Part shown: positions 22,662-32,999 of the stretch, one piece after another | Layout of the letters: every line of letters begins with the position of its first letter | Position numbering within the stretch: position 1 is the stretch's first letter | From: Xiphophorus maculatus | Taxonomy: Eukaryota; Chordata; Actinopteri; Cyprinodontiformes; Poeciliidae | Length of the DNA: 64,000 nucleotides | NCBI RefSeq assembly: GCF_002775205.1 | Contig: NC_036456.1 | Span: 27,857,108 to 27,921,107 of the forward strand | Reading direction: 5' to 3' | Program-made: the position numbers and the translations under genes | Notes under the pieces: generated by a model | Told to the model about the DNA's origin: nothing | The model's database searches: none | Seen by the model: only the letters and a program-made list of their open reading frames with translations

Positions 22662-25600
22662 TCAGCTGATGTTGAACGACTCTTTGAGACTTTTCTTTGC
22701 CTTTTCCATTGTGATTGTCTTCCAAGAATCAGGAATGTCAGCAGGTTGTGCATCATATGCTTCAGCAAAATCCTTGTTGTATGTGGCCATCACATATTTC
22801 CAATAATCTGATGATTCAAGGCTCACATCTGCACGAATATCCCAGTCTGAGAAAAAATTCTTATATTTTGTGTAAGGACACCATTCATTGTTTGTGACAC
22901 TGCAGCGAAAACGTTTGTTACTGATAACAAGAGAATTGCAGACGTCAGTCGTGAGTTTTTTTGAGTCTTTCGACTTGATCAAACCTAAACCATTTGGTCG
23001 ATGCAGAGAAGCAAAGTGTTGAGTGTGGTTTTTTCCACCTGCATCACAAGGTATTTTGCAGAATGGACACTGTTTGCAACAACCAATCACTCTGGTGAAA
23101 AGCTCATTCTCTGGTTTTATGTGGAGTCGTGAGAGTTTTGTTTCAAACTCAGTTGATTTAAACTTTTCTCTAAGAGCTTCTGTCATTTCCTCCACACACT
23201 CGTTGAGCCAGTGACCAAACTGTTCCTGGTCAGCATTGTTCAGAACCATGAAGGCATCAAGAGAATCCTGGGAAATTACCAGTTTATCTCCAACTTCTTT
23301 GCAGATATTTTCAACAAATGTCCTCAGACTGTCAGTGTTTTCTGCTTTTACCTTTGTAATGGCATCATTTATGTGGTTAACACAGAACTTAAGATGTTTG
23401 TCCTCTAACTCACATAGAGTAGACCCAAATGAGAATGTCTCCTTTATTCTACCAGATATCCAGGATTTTACATAATCTTCATATGAGCGAATGTAGCTCT
23501 TAAAATTTTCAAAGGCACTTTTTGAAATCAGATCCAATAAAATTGAATACTGGAAGGACATTCGTGTGCTGAACTCCTCTTTTGTCAGCATTTTATCAAC
23601 AATATCAAGACCAAGAGAACGATAGATGAAGTTTTCAACAGCAGGTTTCAGACATTGGTTTGTGAATTCTTCAGCTTTCTTCTGGCATTGATCTCTTTCA
23701 TAAAACACATCTTTGAAGTCTGTGCAGAACTTTTCTTTGTTTTTCTGCAGACATCTGTAAGGATCATTTTCTTGGATAAATTCTTCATGCATTTTCTGAA
23801 ACTTTCTGGCTGCAGATCCACATATGTGTTGTTTCAGAGACACCTCAAACTCTATGTCAGTATCAACATCAGCTTTGTTCAGCTTTTCATCAATGATGTG
23901 AAGAATCTCCTGGATGTAAGTATCGTGATAATTGGTTTTTCTCTTGATTTGATCCCAAACACAGTCATTGCAAGCAGATATGATTGTGTCAGCAACTTCT
24001 TGTCTTTCCTTGACTAGATTCTTCGAGGTTAAAATCCCTTTAATGGCAACTTTGAAGTTTTCATGCACCCCTCTTGGGGTATATTTAAAAGGCTCCAGTC
24101 CACAGTCTTTGAGGTTTTTTTTACTCAGCAGTTCACATGCATGGCTTCCTTTGTGTGAAAGATTTGCTTGCAACTGAAGGGACACACTGGTGAAGACATT
24201 TAAAGTCTGCTGTTCAGAGAAAGACAAGGTGTTCATTGCTTCAGTCCACATCTTGTCAAAACATTCATTAAGTTCTTTGTCCATCATTTGAACTTTCTTC
24301 TCACGACATTCATTAATTAAAGCATAAACTGCTTTCTCAATTTTTTCTGTATAAGTGGCCCTGATTTTGTCGAGTTCTTCCATTCCTTGCTTGATGTCAG
24401 CAGCTGCTGTGATCTGGTTCAACACTGATCTTTCAGTTTGTCGTCGAAGACTCTTTATGCTGTTGGAGAAATCCTCTCTGTATCCTTCAACCAGATAAAC
24501 ATGACCTTCTGGCTGATCAAAGTATTTCTTCAGGTTTTCAAGGATCTTTGTCTCCCACTTGATCAGCTCTGTGATTGCTTCACTTTTCAACTCGGTCACG
24601 AATTCATTCATGTCAGATATTTCAGATGATGCAGCAGCTGTACCAAAATTGGATATCCTTATCTCTGCTGTGGTAACCCATTTGTACATTTCCTTTTTGA
24701 ACTCCCACTCCCATTGGTTGTACTCTGTGCAGAGCCTCATGTAAGCATCAGCCACCAGGCTGTTTCTGAAGCTGAAGATGAAGTTTTCATGTTTTACTGC
24801 GTTCCACAGGCTGGTTATCCACTCTCTGAACTCCAAGATGTTATTAGAAGTTGACCCACACTTTCTCAGCTGTTGGATGATGTTTTTCTTTAGTTCATAG
24901 ACAGTCTCACTGTATCCTGCATTGACTGGAGCCATTGGTGGGTTTCCATTCCAGAGTCCAGGAATGTAGCAGTTCCCAGTGTCTGGATTATACTCCATCA
25001 CATCAGTGAAGTTCTTGTTCTCTTCTCTTTTCTCCATTCTAGCTGCAGCCTGGGTCATCTCATTCAGCTGTTCTAACAGCAGCTTCCTGTCTCTCAGGTT
25101 CTTCTCATGAGCTGAAACATCAGAAATGTTCTGGTGAACAAACTGACATTGAGGCTTTTTGCCGACCTCCTTCATCCTGAGGAAAGCATGCACCACTATC
25201 TGCAGGATGTCTTTCATCTCTGTTGAATTCTCCATTGCAACATTGATAATGGTGATATTACTCAGACCAACAACAAGTGTTGCCAGCTCATTGTCATGCT
25301 CATGGCTGTTGTCCAGCTGTGCTAGCTCTGGTGACTTTAAGCCTTCAGTGTCGATGATCATCATGAAGTCACAGTTGAGAACTTTCTTGAAGTCTTCATT
25401 GACTTTGATGAGCAGCATGAAGGCACCTCTAGTGCATCGACCACTGCTGACTGCAAACTGAACTCCAAACATGGTGTTAAGGAGAGTGGACTTCCCTGTG
25501 CTCTGAACTCCAAGAACTGTGACGACCAGGATCTTGTTCTTTGGAGACACCAAGTCATTGAGCTGAGAGAGAACATCACTCACCCATCTGAGAGGAATGT

Positions 25601-27358
25601 TGGAAGCATCTCCATCTACAAGCTCAAGAGGAAATCCATCCAGCAACAACTGAGCACAGAGTTTGGGCAGATGTTGCAGCTGTTGACGTGATGGATCTGT
25701 TTCTGGAAGGTAAAGAGAAGCTTCATAGATCTGACCCATTTCACGGAAGAAGTGCTCAACTCCCAGTGAGCTGCTGGAAAGTTGTTGGTCAATTTCTTTG
25801 ATCTCTTGTTTGTTTTCAGAATCTTTGCATTTTTCCTTGTAAAGCTCTCTAAGGCCAGAAAGTTTGATTCGAGACAAGTTGTCGAGGTTCATTCTCATCC
25901 ATTTAAGAAAGTAACACCTTTCTCTATCTGGGCTGGCTATTGCATTAATGAAGCATGTCATTACATTTGACATTGCATAGGAGTTCTGTTTTTTACGTTG
26001 CTCTTCTTTTTTCTTTTTAAGGTTGCTCTTATAGTTTTCTATATTTTCAGAACCAATGTTTCGGAGATGAAATTCTTCCTTTTCCAAAAATGTCAGTTCC
26101 TTCCATATTTGACCTTGCAAAGGAAACTGATTTTCTTTGAATTGAAAAGTATCTTTTATCTCTGCAGTGATGGCATCTGCATTTTTCTTTCCAGCCTGGC
26201 ACTCTGGAGAATCTTCATCAACTGGAATTCCTAATTCATATGCAACATCAGCCATCTGCTCTACTGACATCTTTAACTGTGGTTTGGTAAGTACACTGCT
26301 CACAACTTTTTTCAAAGATTTGACAAAATCTGCATCATTTGTTTTGTCAGTTTTTATAATTATATTGTTTTTTGTCAAGTTCAGCCTGGTTGCTAGTTTC
26401 TTCAGAACATCTGGAGTAAGGCTCTTGTTCTGTTGGTTTCCCACTAAGAAGATTTGAGCTTTATGGTTTTTGTTCATCAGCAGTTCACACTCAGAGTCCA
26501 GCTGGTCAAAGAAAACAAAAACTGCAGCAGATGTCTGACATAAAAAGGAGAATTGAGTTTCAAATGAAGCAATGTCTCCACGAAGGTTAGCTATAGCAAC
26601 TGGTTCACTGAAGATGTCCATGTTTTTGTTTCCACAGGGAAGGTACCAGGTCATTTCAGTCAGTCCATTGGATATTCTTCTCTGAATGTCTCCAGACTCC
26701 ATGTCACGGTGAACAAAGGTGTCATGGTATTGCTGAGAGTTATTCAGAAGCTTATTGAGGATCTCTGATTTGGACAGAGAGCACTCACCCAGTCTCACAA
26801 ATGAGATCATTGGAAGTTCAGAAAGAACTATTCTTTCTTCTATGAAGCCTTTTGATTCTGAAAGATCTGAAGGTCTGTACTTCTTAACAATGTCTCTCAT
26901 GGCCCACAGCATGAGGGTGCACTGCTGTGTATCACAGTTAGGAAGCAGCAGAGGAACAGAGAACTGACACATGGACATTTTTAGAGCCAGTTCTTGCTGA
27001 ACAAAACCATCAGAACACAAAAGGAGAGCAGTCATTATATCAAGAGGATTAAATGTTTCAGTTTCATTTGGGCTCTCAAACAGATCCTCAAAATTGCTCT
27101 CTGTACTGTCTGATTCATCATCACAGTTTGACTCAGAAGAGGAATTACTCAAGTCACATGATACACCTTTTACATTTCTAGCAGTCACATTAACCATCAC
27201 TAATTTCTTGAGAAAATTCAACGGGATATTTGATTTACAGTCGCCCAGCTCATCAGTGATCGTCTTCTCATCAATCCCAAGTATTCTGCTTAATGATAAC
27301 TTCTCTCTGTGGTACTGCTCCAAGCCCAAATCTTCCAAAAGCCTCTCAAGGTTGGTCT
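22662..27358 (-). CDS. gvin1-like: Gene 2: interferon-induced very large GTPase, giant exon
   Basis: A second intact giant exon of about 1565 residues. The G-domain motifs GVQSTGKST, GRCTRGAF and IIDTEGL are complete, and the C-terminal Cys/His cluster is present (CCKQCPFCKIPC, HTQHFASLH), ending FNIS. The acceptor is minus-strand CATTCACAG ending at 27359; the exon opens AG ACC AAC, so the upstream ATG at 27380 is intronic. The two opening bases complete a Glu codon with the phase-1 donor at 30276, giving TDGK-E-TNLERL. The N-terminal 110 residues are the most divergent in the cluster. The core is almost identical to genes 3 and 4. Confidence 0.93.
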
Positions 27359-29957
27359 CTGTGAATGATAGATACATCAAGTTTTTAATGTGTATGGGTG
27401 TGAATTCTAATTAAATACTATTTTTAACTTCAGCATTGCAGATTTTATTTTTGCATCGTAGAAAAGAAACATTGTTCTACAATTGAAACTAATGATGTTT
27501 TATCTGCCAACGTAAAAGGGACATATCTTGCAAAATATTTTTTTAGCATTTAATTACATTTTATTTTGTACTTGGAGTCTCCAGTATTGCAGAAAAGTTT
27601 AATTTAATCTCAACATAGATATATTTATATTCTGTTAGGGTCTTATTTTTCAATTTGTTAATTTTTCTCTATTCGCTATTACATCTTTTGAACTATTACG
27701 TCACAGTATTTTTTGAGGAACTGCTAAACAAGGTTATGGTTTAGCATGGTTTTCAATTTTGTAAAGATGCCAATTTTATCTTGCGCATCAATTTTCAAGT
27801 CCAAGGTTTAGGGTTAGGGCTCAATGATGCCAAAGCTGTAAGTTGATAAATGAGAATATTCGGTTGTTGGGCATATTAACTCACACATTACACCATTACG
27901 CAGCATCATATTCTCTATGAACTGCCTGGTTGAATTTATTTTTCTTGGAAATGTACAAACAAGAGTATGGAAAGTTCTCTTTGTTTGCATTAAGGACTAG
28001 AAGGACCAGAACTTCAGCAATCTCCACTCCCATGAAGAAAGATTCACAGTAAGACTTTGTTTGATTGGGGCATCCGTTCCTTCTATCTATGGAAATGACA
28101 TACACATCAAACAATAAGCTGCAAATAACACTAAAATGACAAACTTTATTTTAGCCAAGAATTTATTGCGTGTTGATATGACAACTTAGCCATTGTTTTA
28201 ATTGCAGTAACATTGTGCCTTCTGTTTATGTTAGTGCTGTGTCCCTGCTAATATAAACTTACCTACTTAAGACAAACTACTTATCTTGAGTAGCCATGTT
28301 CTTAGCTACTTAAGGACCTAACCCAGGGGTCTCAAACTCCAGTCCTCAAGGGCAGCTGTCCTGCAGTTTTTAGATGTGCCACAGGTACAAAACACTGGAA
28401 TGAAATGGCTTAATTACCTCCTTCTTGTGTAGATCAGTTCTCCAGAGCCTTGATAATGATCTCATTATTCTATTCAGGTGGTGCAGCAGAGGCACATCTA
28501 AAGGTTGCAGGACAGCGGCCCTTGAGGACTGGAATTTGAGACCTCTGACCTAACCCGTACAGCGTGTTTTGAATAATCTTATTACATCAACAATCTGGCA
28601 TTGTTTCTGCCATTTTTGTATATGATCCAAATGCATTCAGTGACATTTTTGTGCTAGTTTTTGCCAACTCTTGACCTATGTATAGGCCCTGTTTCTAAAA
28701 TGTGTTCATTCATATGGCAGTAACATTTATGGCTCAAAAATCAATTAATCAATTGGAGAATAAAACATTTCTGTGCCAGTAGATAATCATATTTCTGCTA
28801 TCGAACTACAAAAATGGAGGAATGGGTTGAAGTGAAACACTTCGACTTGGAGGGAGGCAGTGTGTGAACTGCTTCACTTGTATTTAGAGTGCAACCAACC
28901 CCTACATCAACTTTTTAATGATATCTTTCTATCTTTGTTTCTGTGTGAGCACTGACATTTTCATGTAAGTTTGTTAATTAATCACTGCTGGTCTTGTTCA
29001 GTCAAACGGTGCTCAGTTGGATTCTCCCATTTGATTGAAATGGTATGGCTTTACGTCACGCAGTACAGGTTTTGGTCACTCAGCCCCACGGTCGGGTACA
29101 AAACCGTCTCACTGAACGCAGTTTTCAGAACCACTGAAGACCGCTGAAGTCTTCTGGAGTACGCACACTGCTAAAATCAAATACCTTAACCCAATAAGAT
29201 GAGCATGATTGTTTTTCTACCAAAGAATTTATAATAATGCCGTTATGTAATGTTAGTGTAAATACAAATTTGTTTTTAATAACTCACCTCATTAAATAGA
29301 AGTTAAATAAATAATTTTTAAAAATGATCTTGAAGGAATACTGAGAGCAGAGGTTGTGCTAGACTTTTTTGTTGTCCGTTATTTTGACTGACGACGTCAA
29401 AAATATCCTGTCATATTCCGTTTTTATCTTTGAATTTTTAAATGATATTGACATAGGCTAATCATTTTAAATGAAAGTTTTATGTGGTTTAATTAATGTT
29501 TGACAAGTTGAACAGAGAATCCAGATCCCATCACACATTAATCAAGCAGATGAACATATCTAATGTTTTCTGTACCTGCATGCTCTCGCCCTCAAATTTA
29601 ATCAAATCCAAAAACTTTCATTGTTGTGATATGATCTTTGTTATTAAATGCATCACAGATGGAGGGAATACATGTTTAGCTCCTGTTTCTGAAGCATGAG
29701 GGCATTCTCAGTGGTTTGGAATAATGCAAATTTAATTGGTTTTGATCTGTTTTGTTGGTTTTTAATGTACTGCCTTTCATTTAAATAAATTTCAAATTTC
29801 CAAGATCACTTCCAATTTTTAGGGTTATCTTTTTAACAAATGTGTGCAGGATGACCAACAATCCCTTCTTAATACCAGGCAAAAAAATAGTTTTAGTTCA
29901 AAATACATTTATAAATTCTGTATTTTTTTTTGTTTTGTTTCACAGTCAACTTTGTTG
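27359..29957. other. Putative last intron of gene 2
   Basis: No coding exon recognised. Besides the hAT MITE at 28324-28547 I see only AT-rich sequence and short frames without motifs. Confidence 0.45.
28324..28547. mobile_element. hAT-type MITE, 224 bp
   Basis: Ends CAGGGGTCTCAAACTCCAG and, inverted, CAGAGGTCTCAAATTCCAG. It is flanked by the 8-bp duplication ACCTAACC at 28316-28323 and 28548-28555. An 8-bp target duplication and CAGGG ends are typical of non-autonomous hAT elements in fish. No coding content. Confidence 0.9.
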
Positions 29958-30226
29958 CTAAAGTGACACATAATGCTTACTTTGTGTTTTCCTTTCTTCC
30001 TCAAGGTTTGGTTTTCCAGGGAGATCACTGATTTCGGTCGAGTCATTTGGCTCTGTTGTCTCTTGTAACGTTTCTTCCTCCCTGCAGTTGATCACAATGT
30101 GGTTCTCCATTTCACCAACAGGAGTCTCCAGAGGCTGAGAAATTAACTCATGGCTGATCTTATACTGTGTTGTCTTAACATGACGGCAAACAGCTGTGAA
30201 GATAATAACAACAATCATAACAATAC
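29958..30226 (-). CDS. Candidate alternative terminal exon: transmembrane plus 70-residue tail
   Basis: Acceptor GATTCTTCAG precedes 30226. The phase-1 exon reads IVMIVVIIFTAVC, a basic RHVKTTQYK stop-transfer stretch, then an acidic tail to the stop at 29958, 88 residues in all. Hydrophobic core, then basic flank, then polar tail is what a type I or III single-pass protein needs. The tail holds TLQET, which fits the short TRAF-binding pattern but is weak evidence. It follows the acidic exon at 30276 by a 49-bp intron, near the minimum length. This is the best of the four candidate membrane tails. Confidence 0.5.
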
Positions 30227-30275
30227 CTGAAGAATCAGAATGCTCATTGTTCTTTGTCAAATTGAATGCACTGAC

Positions 30276-30377
30276 CTTTACCATCTGTACCCGTTTCATG
30301 ATAATCAGCTTCACAGTCGGCACATGTTGTTGATCCTGGGTCCTTTTCTTCTTCACAGTAAAGATCCACAAATGAAT
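30276..30377 (-). CDS. gvin1-like: Gene 2 putative coding exon 4 (acidic, symmetric phase 1-1)
   Basis: A 102-bp exon with acceptor TGTACTGAAG and donor AAAG/GTCAGT, phase 1 on both sides, so it can be skipped without a frameshift. It encodes SFVDLYCEEEKDPGS and then CADCEADYHETGTDGK. The CEADY motif also occurs in the exon at 31553, so the two are tandem duplicates. Upstream it joins 31553 (G plus AT = Asp); downstream it joins 27358 (G plus AG = Glu). Confidence 0.55.
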
Positions 30378-30477
30378 CTTCAGTACAAATAACATAAAAA
30401 TATAAGACTACATATTTTTCAGTCTTATAATGGGTACAATATTTTTCATCACGTTTTTCTACAAAGTAGCTGCTCAC

Positions 30478-30530
30478 CTCCATTGTAGAAAATGACTCTA
30501 ATACTACTTGTTACAGTCACTGACCTCTAG
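30478..30530 (-). other. Extra copy of the ATG-GAG start exon
   Basis: TCTACAATGGAG followed by donor GTGAGC copies the start-exon pattern of 14221 and 31761. Its acceptor is not obvious. Splicing it to 30377 would be out of phase with the CEADY frame. Reading through without splicing stays open for about 80 codons. Probably a relic of a duplicated 5' module. Confidence 0.4.
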
Positions 30531-31375
30531 GGGCTCTCTTCATGAGAGAGCTTTTTCTTTGTGTTTCAGCTTTACCTGGCTGCCACAGGTGCAATGTGTT
30601 GGAGTTCGTCAGCCACATCATAAAGAGCTACAACCAGAGATGTCAGATCTCTTTTCTTCTTTCCTTCCTGATATGATCTTGTCTGTGAGCTGATTGTTTG
30701 TGGAGACTTTGGATGGTTTTGCTGTGAGCATTTTTATGAAGCATCAAGTGTATAACTAAAGTTTTGTTTCTATTCACACTGGAAGCTGGTAGGGGTTCTC
30801 TGCCATTTTGTTTAACTGTTTTCTCCTGTTTTTTGGTTAGTCGGGGAGATCAGGTATTGTACTTTCTTTTTAGTTCTCTTCTAAAAAGTGTTTTTATTTT
30901 ATATTTAAAAGGGGGATGCTTTGTTTGTTGTTTTTTCCTGGGAGACCCTGAAGCTTAAAGTTTCCCTGTGCTTGTTGTCTACTGTGATTGAGATTTTACT
31001 TCAATTGTAAATTAAACTATATTTTGCTACTGACACCAACTGTTTAGGATACTTTTTTTGTGTTACATCCAGTGCCAGAACTTACCCTTACTGGTCTTGG
31101 GGGTGATTGTAACACTACTTCATCATTTTTCCTGTATTTGTTTTGCTTGGGCACAGCATTGGTACTGGCTTTAGTGTATGTGCAGATTAATTTTCTGATT
31201 TTTAAAATTTTCTCTGCAAAGAACCTGAAAAACTTGCTGCAGGCAGCATTAGATTGAAATTCAGGTGGTAACGTCACAGGAGGGTTTGTGATTCTGTCAA
31301 CTGTTGCAAATAAAGCTCGAGCATTGTTAATGTTTTTGTTTATGACATCTGCAAAGAAAGCTTCCTTTGCATGTT

Positions 31376-31494
31376 TTAGTGTTGAGTGAACAAACATGCT
31401 GGTAGAGACCCGCCCCAAAAGGCAGTTCTACAAAGTACTGACTCAGCGGGGCTGTGATAGTAACAACAGATTAGGATAATAAAAATGCCACTGC
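31376..31494 (-). CDS. Candidate alternative terminal exon with hydrophobic segment (gene 2 module)
   Basis: Acceptor CTGTTTTTCAG, phase-1 entry, reading SGIFIILICCYYH and then about 25 residues to a stop at 31376. It sits 58 bp after the acidic exon at 31553. It matches the exons at 13812 and 29958 in position and phase, and partly in sequence around a shared TCACAGC. The hydrophobic run is short. Confidence 0.4.
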
Positions 31495-31552
31495 CTGAAA
31501 AACAGAGTCTACTTCTTAATGTGGTTGTCATTTTCAAATTAAATTCACTGAC

Positions 31553-31664
31553 CTTCATCATCTGTAGCAGCCTTTTGATAGTCAGCCTCACAGTCAGTGT
31601 ATGCTGAAGGAGGGCCCTCGTCTTCCTCACCATAAATATCCTCTGAGTTGTCAGATCTGGGCTC
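31553..31664 (-). CDS. gvin1-like: Gene 2 putative coding exon 3 (acidic)
   Basis: A 112-bp exon with acceptor TTGTTTTAAG and donor GAAG/GTCAGT, phase 0 in and phase 1 out. It encodes EPRSDNSEDIYGEEDEGPPS and then YTDCEADYQKAATDDE, a strongly acidic linker with no known domain. It receives Met-Glu from 31761. It can donate to 31494 (membrane tail), 30377 (second acidic exon) or 27358 (GTPase), all in frame. Confidence 0.6.
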
Positions 31665-31760
31665 CTTAAAACAAAAATATATAATTTAAGTATCACGTAG
31701 ATGGATGGACGGTGATATAATTTTCATTATATTTTGGACATTCATAATGTGGCTATGTAC

Positions 31761-31799
31761 CTCCATTGTGGGTCAAACTCTTGAACATTCAGCTTCTCT
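31761..31799 (-). CDS. gvin1-like: Gene 2 putative start exon (ATG GAG at the donor)
   Basis: Acceptor TTTCTTTCAG; the 39-bp exon ends CACAATGGAG with donor GTACAT. An in-frame TGA lies 9 bp before the ATG, which fixes this ATG as the start if the exon is used. Homologous to the exon at 14221. Confidence 0.6.
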
Positions 31800-31990
31800 C
31801 TGAAAGAAAAGGACAAAATATTGAAACATTTGTTTTGATAAGTGAAAGAGTAGCAGCATTATCTTCCAGTTCCTATTTTTTCTTTTCCTGTCTGGTAGTG
31901 TGGCACTCAGAATTGTTGAATGATTGTCAAGGAGAGGCTGAATAGATGCACTTTCTCAAGTAGAGCATTACAGCTTTTGCTATTATAATG

Positions 31991-32036
31991 CATATATATA
32001 TACAGTATATATATACTGTGTATATATATATATATA
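31991..32036. repeat. (TA)n-rich microsatellite
   Basis: An imperfect TATA dinucleotide run of about 45 bp that is nearly self-complementary. Confidence 0.8.
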
Positions 32037-32060
32037 AGGGTGTCGGTCTGGGACATTTAC

Positions 32061-32129
32061 CCACCAGGGTCGTGGCAGCAGAACCATTGAGTCTGTCTTT
32101 GTTTTACAGATAAAAACTGTCTATCAGTC
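32061..32129 (-). other. gvin1-like: Possible additional 5' untranslated exon of gene 2
   Basis: Bounded by a CTTTACTTTCAG acceptor and a TGGTGG/GTAAAT donor. It contains an ATG whose frame ends after a few codons in the next exon, so it would act as a short upstream ORF. No counterpart seen at gene 1. Confidence 0.35.
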
Positions 32130-32743
32130 CTGAAAGTAAAGAGAAAAGAATAAACATTTAGCTTAAAGTTTAACTGCATTGGTGCCATGACAACTTAATA
32201 AGCTGAACATCAGAGTGCACACATTTGGACCATCACAGCACCTTTATTAAAACATCAACTTTTATCACTATATACAGCGTGATGATAGTTATAATGAAAG
32301 AATCCATAAATCATAATGCATGTAAAATCCAGCAATGTCAAAAAGATGATCAATTCCTAACTGTTCTAAGCATTTAAATCAGAAAACAGGAATTCACATA
32401 CATATAATTTTAATCTTTTTGAAACAGGAAAACGTATATAGTGTTTTTTTCCAGAAACATTTCACCACAAAACAACTAGCTTAACGTAAAACATAACTCA
32501 ACAAACCCTGTAAACGACGGTGACTGACCATCTGGAGCACATTGATTTACATTAATTTGATATTTTATGTTTTATCAGCAGCTGATTCAAAATGAAGTTC
32601 CAGTAAATCTGTCGGGCATCACTCGTGCGAATTAGTTTCCTGTCTTTTAGCCCTGATAATATCAGAGGTTAGTATAACAAGTGAATATTGACTCTTTTAT
32701 TTCGTGTTTTAAATCAATCAACAAAACAGTATAAATAACTTAC

Positions 32744-32845
32744 CGTAGCAGAAGATTTGTTTGAGGACCGGCTGTTTTTCATTAAAAACAAAAGTCCCTC
32801 TCCTTCTTCTAACAGAACTGCAGGACTGCAGTGCAGACGTCCTTT
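32744..32845 (-). other. gvin1-like: Gene 2 putative untranslated exon 1
   Basis: Ends TTCTGCTACG with a strong donor GTAAGT. Aligns with exon 1 of gene 1 over the CGGTCCTC region. The 5' limit is approximate. Confidence 0.5.
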
Positions 32846-32865
32846 TGTAACCTGCTGAAAAACAC

Positions 32866-32875
32866 TTTCACTTTC
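32866..32875 (-). promoter_or_regulatory. ISRE of the gene 2 promoter
   Basis: GAAAGTGAAA within TGAAAGTGAAAGTG, identical in core to the gene 1 ISRE and at the same place relative to exon 1. The TATA position here is degenerate (TTACAAAAG). Implies IRF/ISGF3-type induction. Confidence 0.65.
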
Positions 32876-32999
32876 ATAAACACGTTTTTCAGTTGTTTCT
32901 TGTAAATCACATGGTTTCCATTACATGGTCATTCCAGCTCTGCTGTTGGGATATATTTTTAAAAGAACTGCAGCTAATGTCTATGACGTTACGACAGAG

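Noticed and set aside
27378..27380. ATG at 27380 as the start of gene 2
   Set aside because: It lies on the intron side of the conserved acceptor at 27359 and has no counterpart in the other genes.
29958..30226. TNF-receptor-like cytoplasmic tail, from the TLQET motif
   Set aside because: The motif is short and common, and no cysteine-rich receptor domain lies upstream. Kept only as a remark on the membrane-tail exon.
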